Of a stretch of DNA of 18,332 nt, positions 1 to 8,024 are shown piece after piece (position 1 is the stretch's first letter; every line of letters begins with the position of its first letter). Position numbers and translations under genes: made by a program. The notes under the pieces were generated by a model, which was not told the DNA's origin, made no database searches, and saw nothing but the letters and a program-made list of their open reading frames with translations. The DNA is from Polyangiaceae bacterium. Its GTDB lineage: Bacteria; Myxococcota; Polyangia; Polyangiales; Polyangiaceae. Where the stretch lies: contig JAICTU010000143.1 of assembly GCA_025936205.1 (NCBI GenBank), positions 1 to 18,332 of the forward strand. The letters are read 5' to 3'.

Positions 1-1040
1 AGCGGCTGCGCTGGCAGGCCATCGGCTGGCTGCTGGTGGGCGTCGCGGCGGCGGCGGTGGGCGGCTGGGCGCTGGGGCGCAGCATCCTGGTGCCGTTGGA
101 GACGTTGACCAAGGCGGCGCGACGCATCGGCCGCGGTGAGCTGGGTACGGATCTGGGGTTGGGCCCGCGCGACGACGAGTTCCGCGACCTGGGCGACTCG
201 TTCAACGCCATGTCGCGCGCCATCGCCGAGCGCGATCGCGAGATCCAGAGCTGGAACACCAAGCTGCAGCAGCGCGTCGAACAGCGCGGACGCGAGCTGG
301 AGGAGGCGCAGCAAGCGCTGCTGCGCTCACAGCGTATCGCAGGCCTGGCCGTGGCGACGGCGGGCGTGGCGCACGAAATGAATAATCCGCTCACCGGCGT
401 GCTGGGCCTGGCGCAGGTGCTGGCCACCCGCCTGCGGCGCAAGGATGGCCACGAGGGCGAGCTGCAGATGGTGACCTCGATCGTGGACGAGGCCAAGCGC
501 ATGCGCACGGTGCTGGAGCGCATGGAGAGCCTCGGCGCCGAGGGCGAGGACGACCGCAACCTGCGCGCCCTGAAGCTGCCCGCGATCCTCGACGGCGTGC
601 TGCTCGCGCAGCGCCAGCGCATCGAGCGGCAGGGCGTCGAAGTCGACCGGCTCTGGCCGCCCGAGCTCGAGGTGCTGGGGGATTCCTATCACCTGCACGC
701 CGTGTTCGCGGAGTTGCTGGACAACGCGCTCAACGCGGTGAGCGTGCGCGAGGCAGGCCTGCCGCGCCGGATCGGGCTGGAGGCGAAGCACCACGAGGGC
801 TGGGTCGATGTGACGCTCTCGGACAACGGCCGGGGCATCCCGGACGAGCACCTCGACCGCGTGTTCGAGCCGTTCTTCACCACCAAGCCGGACGGCAAGG
901 GCGCGGGCCTGGGCCTCTCGCAGGTGTATCGCCTGGTGGAGGGCATGGGCGGCAGCGTGACCATCCACAGTCAGCTGCTGGCAGGCACCAGCGTCAAGGT
1001 GCGCCTGCCCAAGGCGCGCAGCGGAGCGGTTTTGGCGTGA
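1..1040 (+). CDS. Membrane sensor histidine kinase, 5'-truncated by the window
   Basis: The frame is open from base 3, so the gene begins before the window; the GTG at 36 lies inside a transmembrane helix and is not the true start. Visible order: the end of a hydrophobic helix (to about base 95), a HAMP linker (through about base 230), a coiled-coil segment rich in Glu/Gln/Arg (to about 330), then the HisKA H-box AHEMNNPL with the phospho-accepting His at 372-374. The HATPase_c half has the N-box (LLDNALNAV), DNGRGIP, an FEPFFTTK box and GAGLGLS. It should autophosphorylate at the inner membrane in response to a periplasmic or membrane signal sensed by the missing N-terminus. It overlaps the next kinase gene by 4 bases (GTGA), so the two are translationally coupled. 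No response regulator is visible downstream; one may lie upstream of the window. Confidence 0.93.
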   Translation, partial: RLRWQAIGWLLVGVAAAAVGGWALGRSILVPLETLTKAARRIGRGELGTDLGLGPRDDEFRDLGDSFNAMSRAIAERDREIQSWNTKLQQRVEQRGRELEEAQQALLRSQRIAGLAVATAGVAHEMNNPLTGVLGLAQVLATRLRRKDGHEGELQMVTSIVDEAKRMRTVLERMESLGAEGEDDRNLRALKLPAILDGVLLAQRQRIERQGVEVDRLWPPELEVLGDSYHLHAVFAELLDNALNAVSVREAGLPRRIGLEAKHHEGWVDVTLSDNGRGIPDEHLDRVFEPFFTTKPDGKGAGLGLSQVYRLVEGMGGSVTIHSQLLAGTSVKVRLPKARSGAVLA

Positions 1041-1903
1041 GCTCGAAGCTCGAAGACCCGCCGGCGATCCTTCCACGCGAGCTGGTGCACTGGCTCGAGC
1101 GGCACCGCGTCGTCGCGGAGGTGCGGGTCAGCCATACCGACGGCAGCCCGCTCGACGAGGCCACGCTCGCTCAGCTGCTCGCTCAGGGCAACCGGATGGC
1201 GGAGCGCCGCACCCACCTGGAGCGGCTGGCTTCGATGGGCGAGGTCAGCGCCTCGATGGCCCACGAAGCGCGCAACGTGCTGGCCGGCATCAACGGGCTG
1301 TGCCAGCTGAAGACGCCCAACGGCGCGGAGGAGCGGACGCAGCTGATCCGCGCGGAGATCGAGCGCTGCACGCGGCTGCTCTCGAACTTCCTGAGCTTTG
1401 CCTCGGGCGCCGAGACGCCGCTCTCGCCGCTCTCGGCGGAGGCCACACTGGAGCCGGTGCGCTTGCTGCTGGAGTCGGAGGCCAAGTCGCGGCGCTGTGA
1501 GCTGCTCACGCGTGTGGAGAGCGGCACGCCGCTGTTCCAGGCGCGCGCGCACGAGCTGCGTCAGGTGATGTTCAATCTGGCGCTCAACGCGCTGCAAGCG
1601 GTCCGCGAAGGCGGCACGGTGCAACTGCTGGCCGAGCGCGTGGGGGCCCACGTGTCGCTGCAGGTGCTGGATGACGGCGCGGGCATCCTGCCCGAGGTGC
1701 TGCTGCATCTGTTCGAGCCCTTCGTCACGAGCAAGGCCGATCGCGGCGGCACCGGACTCGGGCTCTCGACGGCGCTGCGGCTGGTGCGCAGCATGGGCGG
1801 CACGCTCACCGCCGAGAATCAAAGCACGGGCGGCGCGCGCTTCGAGGTGCGCCTGCCGGTGGCCGAAGACGCGCCCATCTCCAGCCGCAGGCAGGTGCCA
1901 TGA
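1037..1903 (+). CDS. Soluble NtrB-like histidine kinase
   Basis: A 288-residue protein starting at GTG 1037, inside the stop of the preceding kinase gene. There is no signal peptide or membrane segment. A short N-terminal part of about 60 residues precedes HisKA, with H-box AHEARNVLAGI (His76). The ATPase domain follows, with the N-box around Asn180-Asn184, DDGAGI (about 212-217), an FEPF box and GGTGLGLS (237-244). All catalytic signatures are present, so it should be active. The N-terminal part is too short for a clear PAS or GAF sensor, so its input may come from a partner, perhaps by heterodimerising with the upstream membrane kinase. Both are kinases of the HExxN H-box type, but their sequences differ clearly. 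It overlaps the next gene by 4 bases (ATGA). Confidence 0.93.
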   Translation: MSSKLEDPPAILPRELVHWLERHRVVAEVRVSHTDGSPLDEATLAQLLAQGNRMAERRTHLERLASMGEVSASMAHEARNVLAGINGLCQLKTPNGAEERTQLIRAEIERCTRLLSNFLSFASGAETPLSPLSAEATLEPVRLLLESEAKSRRCELLTRVESGTPLFQARAHELRQVMFNLALNALQAVREGGTVQLLAERVGAHVSLQVLDDGAGILPEVLLHLFEPFVTSKADRGGTGLGLSTALRLVRSMGGTLTAENQSTGGARFEVRLPVAEDAPISSRRQVP

Positions 1904-2868
1904 CGCCGCGCTACAAGCTCTGGCTCGCGCTCGGCATGGCCTCCGCGCTCGCGGTCGGGTTCTGGGGAGGCCGCGTCGCTCTCTCTGCCGGACAGCCCGC
2001 GGCCACCGCGCAGCCGGTTCTCGCCGCCATACCGCCGGCGGCAGCGGCGGCCGCACCGGCAACAGCGGCCGAGCCGGAGCCAGAGCCGGAGCCCGGGTTA
2101 CTGGAGGCGCGCGTCAGCGGCGTCAGCGGCGACGCCGAGGTCTTCTTGCCGAGTGAAGGCCGCTGGCGCCGGGTGGAGATCGACCAGACGCTGGGCCCCG
2201 ATGCCGTGCTGCGCACCAAGCGCGGGCGCATCGATCTGGGCATCGGCAGCGGCATCGACGTGAGCGTGGGTCCAGCTTCGCAATTCCGCTTGCGCGAGCT
2301 GTCGAGCCGGCTCTCCAAGGTGCGTCTCGAAGGGGGCCGCGTGACGGCCAGCGTCGACGGCAAGGGCGGGCCCGAGCTCCTGGTGCAAGTGCCCGGCGCG
2401 GAAGCAGAGGCCCGCACCAACGACGGTGCGTTCGCGATGCTGCGCAGCGAGAGCGGCCAGGTCACCGTGGCGAGCTCGCGCGGACGCGTGCGGTTGTCCG
2501 CGGGCGGGCAGGAAGTGGTCGTCGACAAGGGGCAGCAGTCGGAGGTGGCTCCCGGCCGCTCGCCGCTGACGCCCGGTGCCATTCCGGGACAGGTGTTCAT
2601 CAGGCTGAGCCAGGGGCAGCAGCGCAAGCTCAACCAGCGCTCGACACTGGTGGAGGGCCAGACGACGCGCGGCGCGGTGGTGTCCGTGAACGGGATCGAG
2701 ACGCCGACGGACGACGGGCGCTTCTCGCTGCGGGTGCCGCTGCGCGAGGGCAAGAACGAACTCGAGATCGTCGCCCGCGACGCGCTGGGGCGCGAGTCAC
2801 ACAAGCGCGTGCGCGACATCGACGTGGACACCAAGCCGCCGGTGCTGCGCGGAAGGGTGCGATGGTAG
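1900..2868 (+). CDS. Membrane-anchored FecR-domain protein with C-terminal Ig-like module
   Basis: A 322-residue protein with an ATG that overlaps the kinase stop. The N-terminus has a positive start and one hydrophobic helix (about residues 5-25, followed by WGGR), acting as a signal anchor or signal peptide. Next comes an Ala/Pro-rich spacer ending in a run of Glu-Pro repeats (about 45-65). Residues of about 70-215 match the FecR-type fold: a charged 'legacy' strand region with IDLGIGSGIDVSVGP, LEGGRVTASV and VDKGQQSEV. The end (about 245-315) resembles a bacterial Ig-like or glucodextranase-B-like module (GAVVSVNG, GRFSLRVPL, GKNELEIVA). FecR domains usually sense or transmit signals in the periplasm. 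Here the gene sits behind two kinases and before an outer-membrane protein, so a role in envelope signalling is inferred. No FecI-type sigma factor is visible nearby. Confidence 0.82.
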   Translation: MTPRYKLWLALGMASALAVGFWGGRVALSAGQPAATAQPVLAAIPPAAAAAAPATAAEPEPEPEPGLLEARVSGVSGDAEVFLPSEGRWRRVEIDQTLGPDAVLRTKRGRIDLGIGSGIDVSVGPASQFRLRELSSRLSKVRLEGGRVTASVDGKGGPELLVQVPGAEAEARTNDGAFAMLRSESGQVTVASSRGRVRLSAGGQEVVVDKGQQSEVAPGRSPLTPGAIPGQVFIRLSQGQQRKLNQRSTLVEGQTTRGAVVSVNGIETPTDDGRFSLRVPLREGKNELEIVARDALGRESHKRVRDIDVDTKPPVLRGRVRW

Positions 2869-4250
2869 CACGCCGGCGCTCGATGCTGGCGCGGCTCGCG
2901 TGCGCGGGCGCGCTCGCTGCGGCCGTGCTGGCGCCGCGAGCAGCCGCCGGCGACGAGTCCACTCGCGAGGAAGGCGAGAGCGCGGACTGGCGCCTGATCG
3001 GCCCGGCGCGCGTGAATCGCCGGGAGACCCCGCGCGTCGACCTGCTGCTCAAGACGCCGCCCGGGGTGAGCGCCTCGGAGCTGGAGCTGTTCACCAACTC
3101 CGGCGGCATCGAGCTGTTGCGCGCGGACGGCCCAGGGCGCTGGCGGCTGCGCTACGAGCTGCCCTCCGAGAAGTATCCGGGCGTGGCCCTGATCGCCGCG
3201 CAGGGCGCCGCCGCTCATCAGTTTGCCAGCTTGCGCATCGAGCTGATGGGTTACCCGACGGTGGACATCCGCTCGGAGCCGTCGGTGTCGGTCGTGGTGC
3301 AAGCGGAGTCGGCGCGCTTCGGACCCGTCCTCACCGATCTGCGCGGGCGGGCCCGGCTGGAGATCGCGGTGCCGCCCGGCGTGAGCGAGGTGACCACCCT
3401 GGCCACCGATCAGCGCGGCAACGTGCGCGAGGGCAGGCTCGCGCTCGAGCCCCCGCCGTTCTCGCGCCTGCTCGCCGTGTGCGCGCCGCGGGAGTCGGCC
3501 GTCTACGTGCTGGCGGTCAACGAACGCGGCGATCCCGGTGGGCGCGCGGAGTTTCGCGTCCAGGCCGAAGGGGCCAGCGCTGCGCGGCCCACACCCCTCG
3601 CTCCCGGGCTATTCCGGGTCGACGTGCGGCCGGAACCGGGCACCGAAGAGCTCGAGGTCCACACCACGCTGGGCGAGGAAGACCTGCACTGCGCGTTGCC
3701 CGGCGCGCCTCCACTGCCCATGGCAGAGGCTCCGACGGAAGCGCCGCACCGGCGCGCGCCCCTGCTGCTCGGAGTACAGCTCGGCGCGAGCTCCAACCTG
3801 GCGAAGGTGGCCGGGCCCTGGGGCGCGCTACAGCTCGCGCTACCGCTCGGGGGACTGGAGAGCGGTTGGAGGGTCGAGGCACAAGCCGGCTACACGCGCA
3901 GCGAGGCGAAGCTCGAGAGCAAGAACGGAGAGTCACTGAACCTGAAGCTCGATACCGTGCCCGTGGCGGGCAGCCTGCGCTACGGGCTGGCGCTCGGGCG
4001 CTGGCAAGGCAGCGCGGCCGCCAGCCTGGGCGTGGCCTGGGTCAATCTGCAGGCGGATCGCGAGTCAGGCCAGGAACAGCACATGGCGCTCCCGCTGTGG
4101 ATCGGCGGCGCCGTGCGCGGCGCGTACCTGTTTTCGGGTGGGGAAGCGGGGCTCGAGCTCGGCTACTCCCAGGCAAAGGTGCATGAAGACGCGATCCAGG
4201 GCAACGCGGCCGGCCTGCGCGCCAGCCTGGGTTACCTGTTTCACCTATGA
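2862..4250 (+). CDS. Exported protein with probable C-terminal outer-membrane beta-barrel
   Basis: A 462-residue protein whose ATG lies 7 bases inside the fecR-like gene. The N-terminus is an Arg-rich signal peptide with an Ala/Leu core, probably cut after APRAAAG (about residue 29). Residues of about 40-280 look like two or more beta-sandwich (Ig-like) modules, with phrases such as RARLEIAVPPGV and GLFRVDV. From about 298 to the end there are alternating aromatic/hydrophobic and polar strands (for example GWRVEAQAGYTR, LRYGLALG, ASLGVAWVNL, AGLELGYSQ), finishing in GYLFHL. This is typical of a small outer-membrane barrel of about eight strands. I do not recognise a named family. The position fits a surface component served by the kinases and FecR-like protein upstream. 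Ligand and activity are unknown. Confidence 0.78.
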   Translation: MVARRRSMLARLACAGALAAAVLAPRAAAGDESTREEGESADWRLIGPARVNRRETPRVDLLLKTPPGVSASELELFTNSGGIELLRADGPGRWRLRYELPSEKYPGVALIAAQGAAAHQFASLRIELMGYPTVDIRSEPSVSVVVQAESARFGPVLTDLRGRARLEIAVPPGVSEVTTLATDQRGNVREGRLALEPPPFSRLLAVCAPRESAVYVLAVNERGDPGGRAEFRVQAEGASAARPTPLAPGLFRVDVRPEPGTEELEVHTTLGEEDLHCALPGAPPLPMAEAPTEAPHRRAPLLLGVQLGASSNLAKVAGPWGALQLALPLGGLESGWRVEAQAGYTRSEAKLESKNGESLNLKLDTVPVAGSLRYGLALGRWQGSAAASLGVAWVNLQADRESGQEQHMALPLWIGGAVRGAYLFSGGEAGLELGYSQAKVHEDAIQGNAAGLRASLGYLFHL

Positions 4251-5446
4251 ATCGCTCGTCCTCTCTCCTGCTCTGCCTCGCCTGTGCCGCCTGCGGTGCC
4301 GGCGCGAGCGATCCGCAGATCGAGCACTTCAGTCCGGGCAAGATCGCCTCGGACGCCTTGCCGGTCGTGGCCACCGTCCAGGGCTCGCACCTCGAGCCCA
4401 GCCTGAGCATCCGCCTCGACGATGACAGCCAGGCCACGGACTGGCCGGTGCGCGCCAGCCTGGGCACCACGCAGCTCGGCGAGCTGCAGATCGCGTCGGG
4501 CACGGAGCTGCGCGTCACCGTGCCCAAGGGCCTCGCTCCGGGCCTCTACGACTTCGAGCTGCAGCTGGGGCCCGGGCGTCGCGCGACGCTGCCCGGTGCG
4601 CTCAGTATCTCCGCGCCGGGCGGCAGCAGCACGCAGGTCGCTTCCGCCTGCGCCGCGACCGCGTTCGGGGCAGCGGAGCCGGTCGCCATCGCCGGCATGG
4701 CCGGGCGCTCGATCTGGAGCCCGGCGTTGAGCGCCGACTTTCGCACGCTCTACTTCGCCGTGACCGACAACCCCAATCTGGCCGAGATCTGGAGCGCGAC
4801 GCGGCCCGATCGCGGCGCGAGCTTCGGCGCGGCCGTTGCATTGCCCGATCTTTCCGGCACGACCGACAACAGCACGCCCTTCCCCTCCGCGGACGGCCTG
4901 AGCCTGTACTTCGCTGGCGGCGGCGTCGGCCTGGGCGCGCCTCGCGACCTGTACGTGGCAACACACGGCGACCCGAGCGCGCCCTTCGGCGATGCACGCG
5001 CGCTGGCGGAGCTCAACAGCGGGACGATGGAACAGCTGCCCTGGGTCTCCCCCGACGAGCTCAGCATCGTCTTCCTCTCCCAGCGCGATGGCACGCTGCG
5101 GCCCTGGACGGCGACGCGCAGCTCGCGCTCGGCCAGCTTCGAAGCTCCGACCCCGCTCCCGCTCGACGCCAGCTTCGGACCCGGCGGGCGCACCTTCCTG
5201 ACCTCGGACGGGCTCGGCCTCTACTACTCGCTGCCCGGCGAGAGCTTCTTGAACGGCTCCGACATCTGGTACACGACGCGCCCCAACCTCAGCTCCGGCT
5301 TCGGCGCGAGCACCAATCTCTGGCAGCTGAGCACGGCACAGTCCGAGGTGCACGTCGCGCTCTCGGCGGACGGCGCGGAGCTGTTCTTCATCGCGCAAGG
5401 CGCGCTGGGAAACACCTTGTTCCGTGCGGAGTGCGACGCGCTCTGA
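4247..5446 (+). CDS. Lipoprotein with IPT/TIG domain and PD40-type beta-propeller
   Basis: A 399-residue protein, with ATG overlapping the preceding stop (ATGA). The first 18 residues form a short signal ending in CLACAACG; Cys16 (after CAA) is the best candidate for lipid attachment, although the lipobox is not canonical. Residues of about 25-125 resemble an IPT/TIG Ig-like domain (FSPGKIASDALPVVATVQGSHL, ending in RATLPGALSI). From about 130 to 395 there are repeated blades of the form 'sADg..lYFa....g..diW.atR', as in PD40/WD40-like propellers (examples: LSADFRTLYFAV, PSADGLSLYFAGG, LTSDGLGLYYS, LSADGAELFFIAQ). Such propellers usually bind protein or glycan partners. It is the last gene of the operon, likely at the outer membrane or cell surface. 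Confidence 0.82.
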   Translation: MNRSSSLLLCLACAACGAGASDPQIEHFSPGKIASDALPVVATVQGSHLEPSLSIRLDDDSQATDWPVRASLGTTQLGELQIASGTELRVTVPKGLAPGLYDFELQLGPGRRATLPGALSISAPGGSSTQVASACAATAFGAAEPVAIAGMAGRSIWSPALSADFRTLYFAVTDNPNLAEIWSATRPDRGASFGAAVALPDLSGTTDNSTPFPSADGLSLYFAGGGVGLGAPRDLYVATHGDPSAPFGDARALAELNSGTMEQLPWVSPDELSIVFLSQRDGTLRPWTATRSSRSASFEAPTPLPLDASFGPGGRTFLTSDGLGLYYSLPGESFLNGSDIWYTTRPNLSSGFGASTNLWQLSTAQSEVHVALSADGAELFFIAQGALGNTLFRAECDAL

Positions 5447-5455
5447 GCCAGTCAT

Positions 5456-5474
5456 ACCAGTAGCTGGTCCCAGC
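5456..5474. repeat. Two overlapping short inverted repeats after the operon
   Basis: ACCAG-TAG-CTGGT (5456-5468) and GCTGG-TC-CCAGC (5463-5474) share a strand, so they are mutually exclusive hairpins or one compound operator. They begin 10 bases after the stop of the lipoprotein gene and lie about 50-60 bases upstream of the inferred start site of the next gene. No T-run follows, so a factor-independent terminator is not well supported. An activator site for the downstream sigma-54-like promoter is the other reading. Confidence 0.3.
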
Positions 5475-5493
5475 ACTCGAGCGCACGCGGAGC

Positions 5494-5509
5494 TGGCATA
5501 TCCGATGCA
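5494..5509 (+). promoter_or_regulatory. Candidate sigma-54 (-24/-12) promoter
   Basis: The 16 bases TGGCATATCCGATGCA match the consensus TGGCACGnnnnTTGCA at the invariant GG and GC with the correct 10-base gap, and at 9 of the 12 informative positions. A start site about 12 bases past the GC would fall near 5520. This leaves a leader of roughly 25 bases containing GGAGG at 5534-5538, seven bases before the ATG at 5546. The position and geometry are good; no experimental support can be seen from sequence. Confidence 0.6.
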
Positions 5510-5545
5510 CGTTGCTCCGTCAGGATCAGACCCGGAGGCAGCCCC

Positions 5546-5995
5546 ATGCAAGACCAGGACGTGTTGGCGCTGGACGAAAGCGAACGAAAGCTACTCGACC
5601 TGAGCTTTCAGCGCGGCATGGTCGAGCGGCGCATCCGCAACATCGTGTTCGACGTGGCCGTGACCTCGGCGGTCGTGATCATCGCCACGGCGTATGGCCT
5701 GCGCACGGGCTGGCTCGCCGCAGTGGCGGTGGCGCTGCTGGTCATCGCAGGGCTGGAAAAGATCTCGTATGCCCGCGGAGTGATGCATTACACGTCGCTG
5801 GTCAGGAAGCTGGTGCACCGGGTCGAGCAGCTCGAGGGCATCCAGGAAACGGCGCTCGGCGCACACCCGGCGGAGCAGCTGCAGCATCGGCTGGACCTCG
5901 AGCGCGAGCTGCGGTCGGAGCGAGAACACGCGGCGCCGGAAGGCGACAGCGAGCCGCTGGGACCGCCTCCCGTGTCGCATCCGACCCAGCACTGA
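5546..5995 (+). CDS. Small two-helix membrane protein of unknown function
   Basis: A 149-residue protein. The start is set by a strong GGAGG (5534-5538) at good spacing. The first 35 residues are charged (ESERKLLDLSFQRGMVERRIR). Two adjacent hydrophobic helices follow (about 34-54 and 57-75), with a short turn containing Arg-Thr-Gly. The C-terminal half (about 80-140) is a charged, probably coiled-coil region (LVRKLVHRVEQLEGI, LQHRLDLERELRSERE) ending in a Pro-rich tail. By the positive-inside rule both ends should be cytoplasmic. No catalytic motif is seen and I do not recognise a family. It has its own intergenic region with a sigma-54-like promoter, so it appears to be a separately controlled single gene. 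The next gene is on the same strand but 93 bases away. Confidence 0.78.
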   Translation: MQDQDVLALDESERKLLDLSFQRGMVERRIRNIVFDVAVTSAVVIIATAYGLRTGWLAAVAVALLVIAGLEKISYARGVMHYTSLVRKLVHRVEQLEGIQETALGAHPAEQLQHRLDLERELRSEREHAAPEGDSEPLGPPPVSHPTQH

Positions 5996-6029
5996 GCGAC
6001 CCTGGTTCGGCCGCGGAGCGAGCCTTCCT

Positions 6030-6043
6030 GCCACGCGCGTGGC
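6030..6043. repeat. Perfect 14-base palindrome before the LysR gene
   Basis: GCCACGCGCGTGGC is identical to its reverse complement. It lies 34 bases after the stop of the small membrane protein gene and 45 bases before the preferred LysR start (6089). It could be an operator for LysR autoregulation or the stem of a GC-rich terminator. It does not contain the T-N11-A core usual for LysR boxes, and it has no T-run after it. It directly abuts the alternative GTG at 6044, leaving no room for a ribosome binding site there. Confidence 0.4.
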
Positions 6044-6088
6044 GTGCAGGCGCCCCGCCCGGCGCACCAGCATGGTACGCTGTCGCTC

Positions 6089-7021
6089 GTGCTCGAAGGC
6101 GTCACCATCGAACAGCTGCGGACCTTCCGTGCTGTGGTCGAAGAGGGCAGCTTCTCGGCCGCCGCGCGCAAGCTGGGGCGCGTGCAGGCCGCGGTCAGCC
6201 AGGCCATGGACCGGCTGGAGGCGCAGCTCGGGCTGCGGCTGTTCGACCGCACGGGACGCGTGCCGAAGCTCACGCGCCATGGCGAGGCGGTCGCGGCGGC
6301 GGCAGCGCGAGTACTGGCGGACGTTCAGGCGCTGGACACGCTGGTGGCATCGCTCGAGCAAGGGACGGAGCGCGAGCTGCGCATCGTCGTTGACGTGCTG
6401 CTACCGAACGAGGCCCTGGTGGCGTTCGCGCGCGAGTTTCGCGCCACGCACCCCGAGGTCGAGCTCGTGCTGTTCAGCGACGTGCTGTCGGCCGTCAGTG
6501 CCCACGTGCGCGAGCGCCGTTCCTCGTGGGGCGTCGCGGTGGAAGACGCGGATCTGCGCGAGCTCGACCGGCGCGCGATCGCCGACGTGCGGCTCGTGCC
6601 GGTGGCCTCGCCCGAGCATCCGCTGGCGCAGCTCACGGGGCCGCTGGAAGGCTCGAGCCTCGCCGACGCCGTGCAGATCGTGCTCGGCGAGCACCGTGCC
6701 GGCTCGGAGCGCGCCGACGACGACCACGGCGTGTTCTCGCCGCGCCGCTGGCGGGTGGTTGACCTGGCCACCAAACACGCGCTGATCGCTGGCGGCCTGG
6801 GCTGGGGTCACCTGCCCGAGCACCAGGTGCGGGAAGATCTGAAGGCGGGGCGGCTGGTGGAGCTGCAGCTCGCTGCCTGGGGCCGCGCACCGCTGCGGCG
6901 CTCGCTGATGCTCGTGCGCCGACCGGACGTCGTGCTGGGTCCGGTCGCGCAGTGGGCGCAGGGCCGCCTGGGTGAGCTGTGTTGCACGGCTTGCACCCGG
7001 GCGTCCCCGATCGAGAGCTGA
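6089..7021 (+). CDS. LysR-family transcriptional regulator
   Basis: A 310-residue protein from GTG 6089. This start gives the typical LysR opening (VTIEQLRTF) followed by the winged helix-turn-helix at about residues 6-64: GSFSAAARKLGRVQAAVSQA, then LEAQLGLRLFDRTGR. The GTG at 6044 would add 15 residues unlike the family and abuts a palindrome, so I consider it less likely. Neither start has a clear ribosome binding site. Residues of about 90-295 form the effector-binding domain (RELRIVVDVLLPNEALVAFA, WGVAVEDADLRELDRR, LGWGHLPEHQV). The length is normal for the family. The C-terminus has a Cys-rich tail (LCCTACT). It converges on the pirin gene with only 19 bases between stops, unlike the common divergent arrangement of LysR regulators with their targets, so its target is uncertain. 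Confidence 0.93.
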   Translation: MLEGVTIEQLRTFRAVVEEGSFSAAARKLGRVQAAVSQAMDRLEAQLGLRLFDRTGRVPKLTRHGEAVAAAAARVLADVQALDTLVASLEQGTERELRIVVDVLLPNEALVAFAREFRATHPEVELVLFSDVLSAVSAHVRERRSSWGVAVEDADLRELDRRAIADVRLVPVASPEHPLAQLTGPLEGSSLADAVQIVLGEHRAGSERADDDHGVFSPRRWRVVDLATKHALIAGGLGWGHLPEHQVREDLKAGRLVELQLAAWGRAPLRRSLMLVRRPDVVLGPVAQWAQGRLGELCCTACTRASPIES

Positions 7022-7040
7022 GTCTTCCGCGGGCCCGACC

Positions 7041-7967
7041 TCAGTCCGGGATCTCGCCGAACTTGCCGCGCTCCACGTCGCGCATGGCAGCGCGGATCTC
7101 TTCCACGCTGTTCATCACGAACGGACCGTACTGCACGATGGGCTCGTCGATGGGCTCGCCCGCGAGCACGATCACGTGCGCGGCTTCTTCCGCGCGCAGC
7201 TCGAGGCTGCGGCCGTCGTTGGCGAACAGCAGCAGCTCACCACCGCGTGCATTCGTTTCGCCGGACAGCACGCGGCCCTCCGCCACCACGGCCAGCGCGT
7301 TGTAGCTCGCCGGCAACGGCACGTTCAGGGTCTCGCCTGCGTTCAGGCGCACGTCCAGCATGGTGATGGGCGTGAAGGTCTTGGCGGGACCCTTCGCGCC
7401 GGCATACTCTCCTGCGAGCACGCGCACCTGGCCGCCTTCGGCGAGCGCCACCTCCGGGATCTGCTCCCTCAGCAGCGCCTGATACCCGGGCGGAGCGAAC
7501 TTGTCCTTGCGCGGCAGGTTCACCCACAGCTGCATCATGTGGAACGCGCCACCCTGACGGGCGAACTCCGCCTCGTGGTACTCCTCGTGGAAGACCCCCG
7601 AAGCAGCGGTCATCCATTGCGCCTCCCCGGGGCGGATCACACCCGAATGCCCGGCGTTATCGCGGTGAGCGACCGCGCCTTCCCAGGCCAGCGTCACGGT
7701 CTCGAAGCCGCGATGCGGATGCCAGCCCACGCCGCGCTTGCCGTGGGCCAGCGGCGCGAACGTCTTCGCGGGCCCGTAGTCCATCAGCAAGAAGGGGCTC
7801 ACGCGCTCCGACGGCAAGTCTTCGCTCGGGAAGTAGGTGGAGACGAAGAAGCCATTGCCCACCCAGTGAAAGGTGGTGCTCTGATGAACGGCCTCGACGC
7901 TGCGTACGGCAGACGGCCGGACAGCGACGGGGACGGTGTTCCGGTCGAGGACGGTGGTTGTGTTCAT
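7041..7967 (-). CDS. Pirin family protein (cupin metalloprotein)
   Basis: A 308-residue protein, ATG at 7967. The bicupin fold of pirins is evident. The metal-binding set of the N-terminal cupin is complete: His83 and His85 in GWHPHRGFETVT, His127 and Glu129 in ASGVFHEEYHE. This spacing matches known pirin/quercetinase members. Other family signatures are VSPFLLMDYGPAKTF and FHMMQLWVNLPRKDK. The C-terminal cupin ends in PIVQYGPFVMNSVEEIRAA. Bacterial pirins are cytoplasmic iron proteins; some have quercetin 2,3-dioxygenase activity and others modulate enzymes such as pyruvate dehydrogenase. Which applies here cannot be told. The gene follows the HAF-repeat lipoprotein gene on the same strand after 91 bases that include a strong hairpin, so it probably has its own promoter. 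Confidence 0.95.
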   Translation of the reverse strand: MNTTTVLDRNTVPVAVRPSAVRSVEAVHQSTTFHWVGNGFFVSTYFPSEDLPSERVSPFLLMDYGPAKTFAPLAHGKRGVGWHPHRGFETVTLAWEGAVAHRDNAGHSGVIRPGEAQWMTAASGVFHEEYHEAEFARQGGAFHMMQLWVNLPRKDKFAPPGYQALLREQIPEVALAEGGQVRVLAGEYAGAKGPAKTFTPITMLDVRLNAGETLNVPLPASYNALAVVAEGRVLSGETNARGGELLLFANDGRSLELRAEEAAHVIVLAGEPIDEPIVQYGPFVMNSVEEIRAAMRDVERGKFGEIPD

Positions 7968-8024
7968 GGCCCTGAAGCTAAGGCCCGAGCGCGGTCTTCG
8001 AAACTGACCCCCGGATGATGCCTC

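Noticed and set aside
2074..2097. Tandem repeat in the Glu-Pro stretch of the FecR-domain protein
   Set aside because: It is a low-complexity linker in a coding region, not a regulatory or mobile repeat.
1911..3302. Long minus-strand open frame (463 codons) opposite the fecR-like and barrel genes
   Set aside because: Low-complexity Arg/Ser/Thr/Pro composition with no recognisable motif; it lies opposite two well-supported, translationally coupled genes. High G+C makes long spurious frames common.
2900..4186. Second plus-strand open frame (428 codons) inside the outer-membrane protein gene
   Set aside because: Extreme Arg/Ala/Gly composition and no motif; the frame 2862-4250 has a signal peptide, barrel strands and operon overlaps.
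4241..5551. Minus-strand open frame (436 codons) opposite the PD40 lipoprotein gene
   Set aside because: Antisense to a gene with clear propeller repeats; composition is typical of a shadow frame.
7022..7040. Possible bidirectional terminator between lysR and pirin
   Set aside because: Only 19 bases, with no convincing stem and no T-run on either strand.
6972..8018. Plus-strand open frame (348 codons) opposite pirin
   Set aside because: Antisense to a pirin gene with all metal ligands; composition is His/Arg/Ala-rich with no domain.
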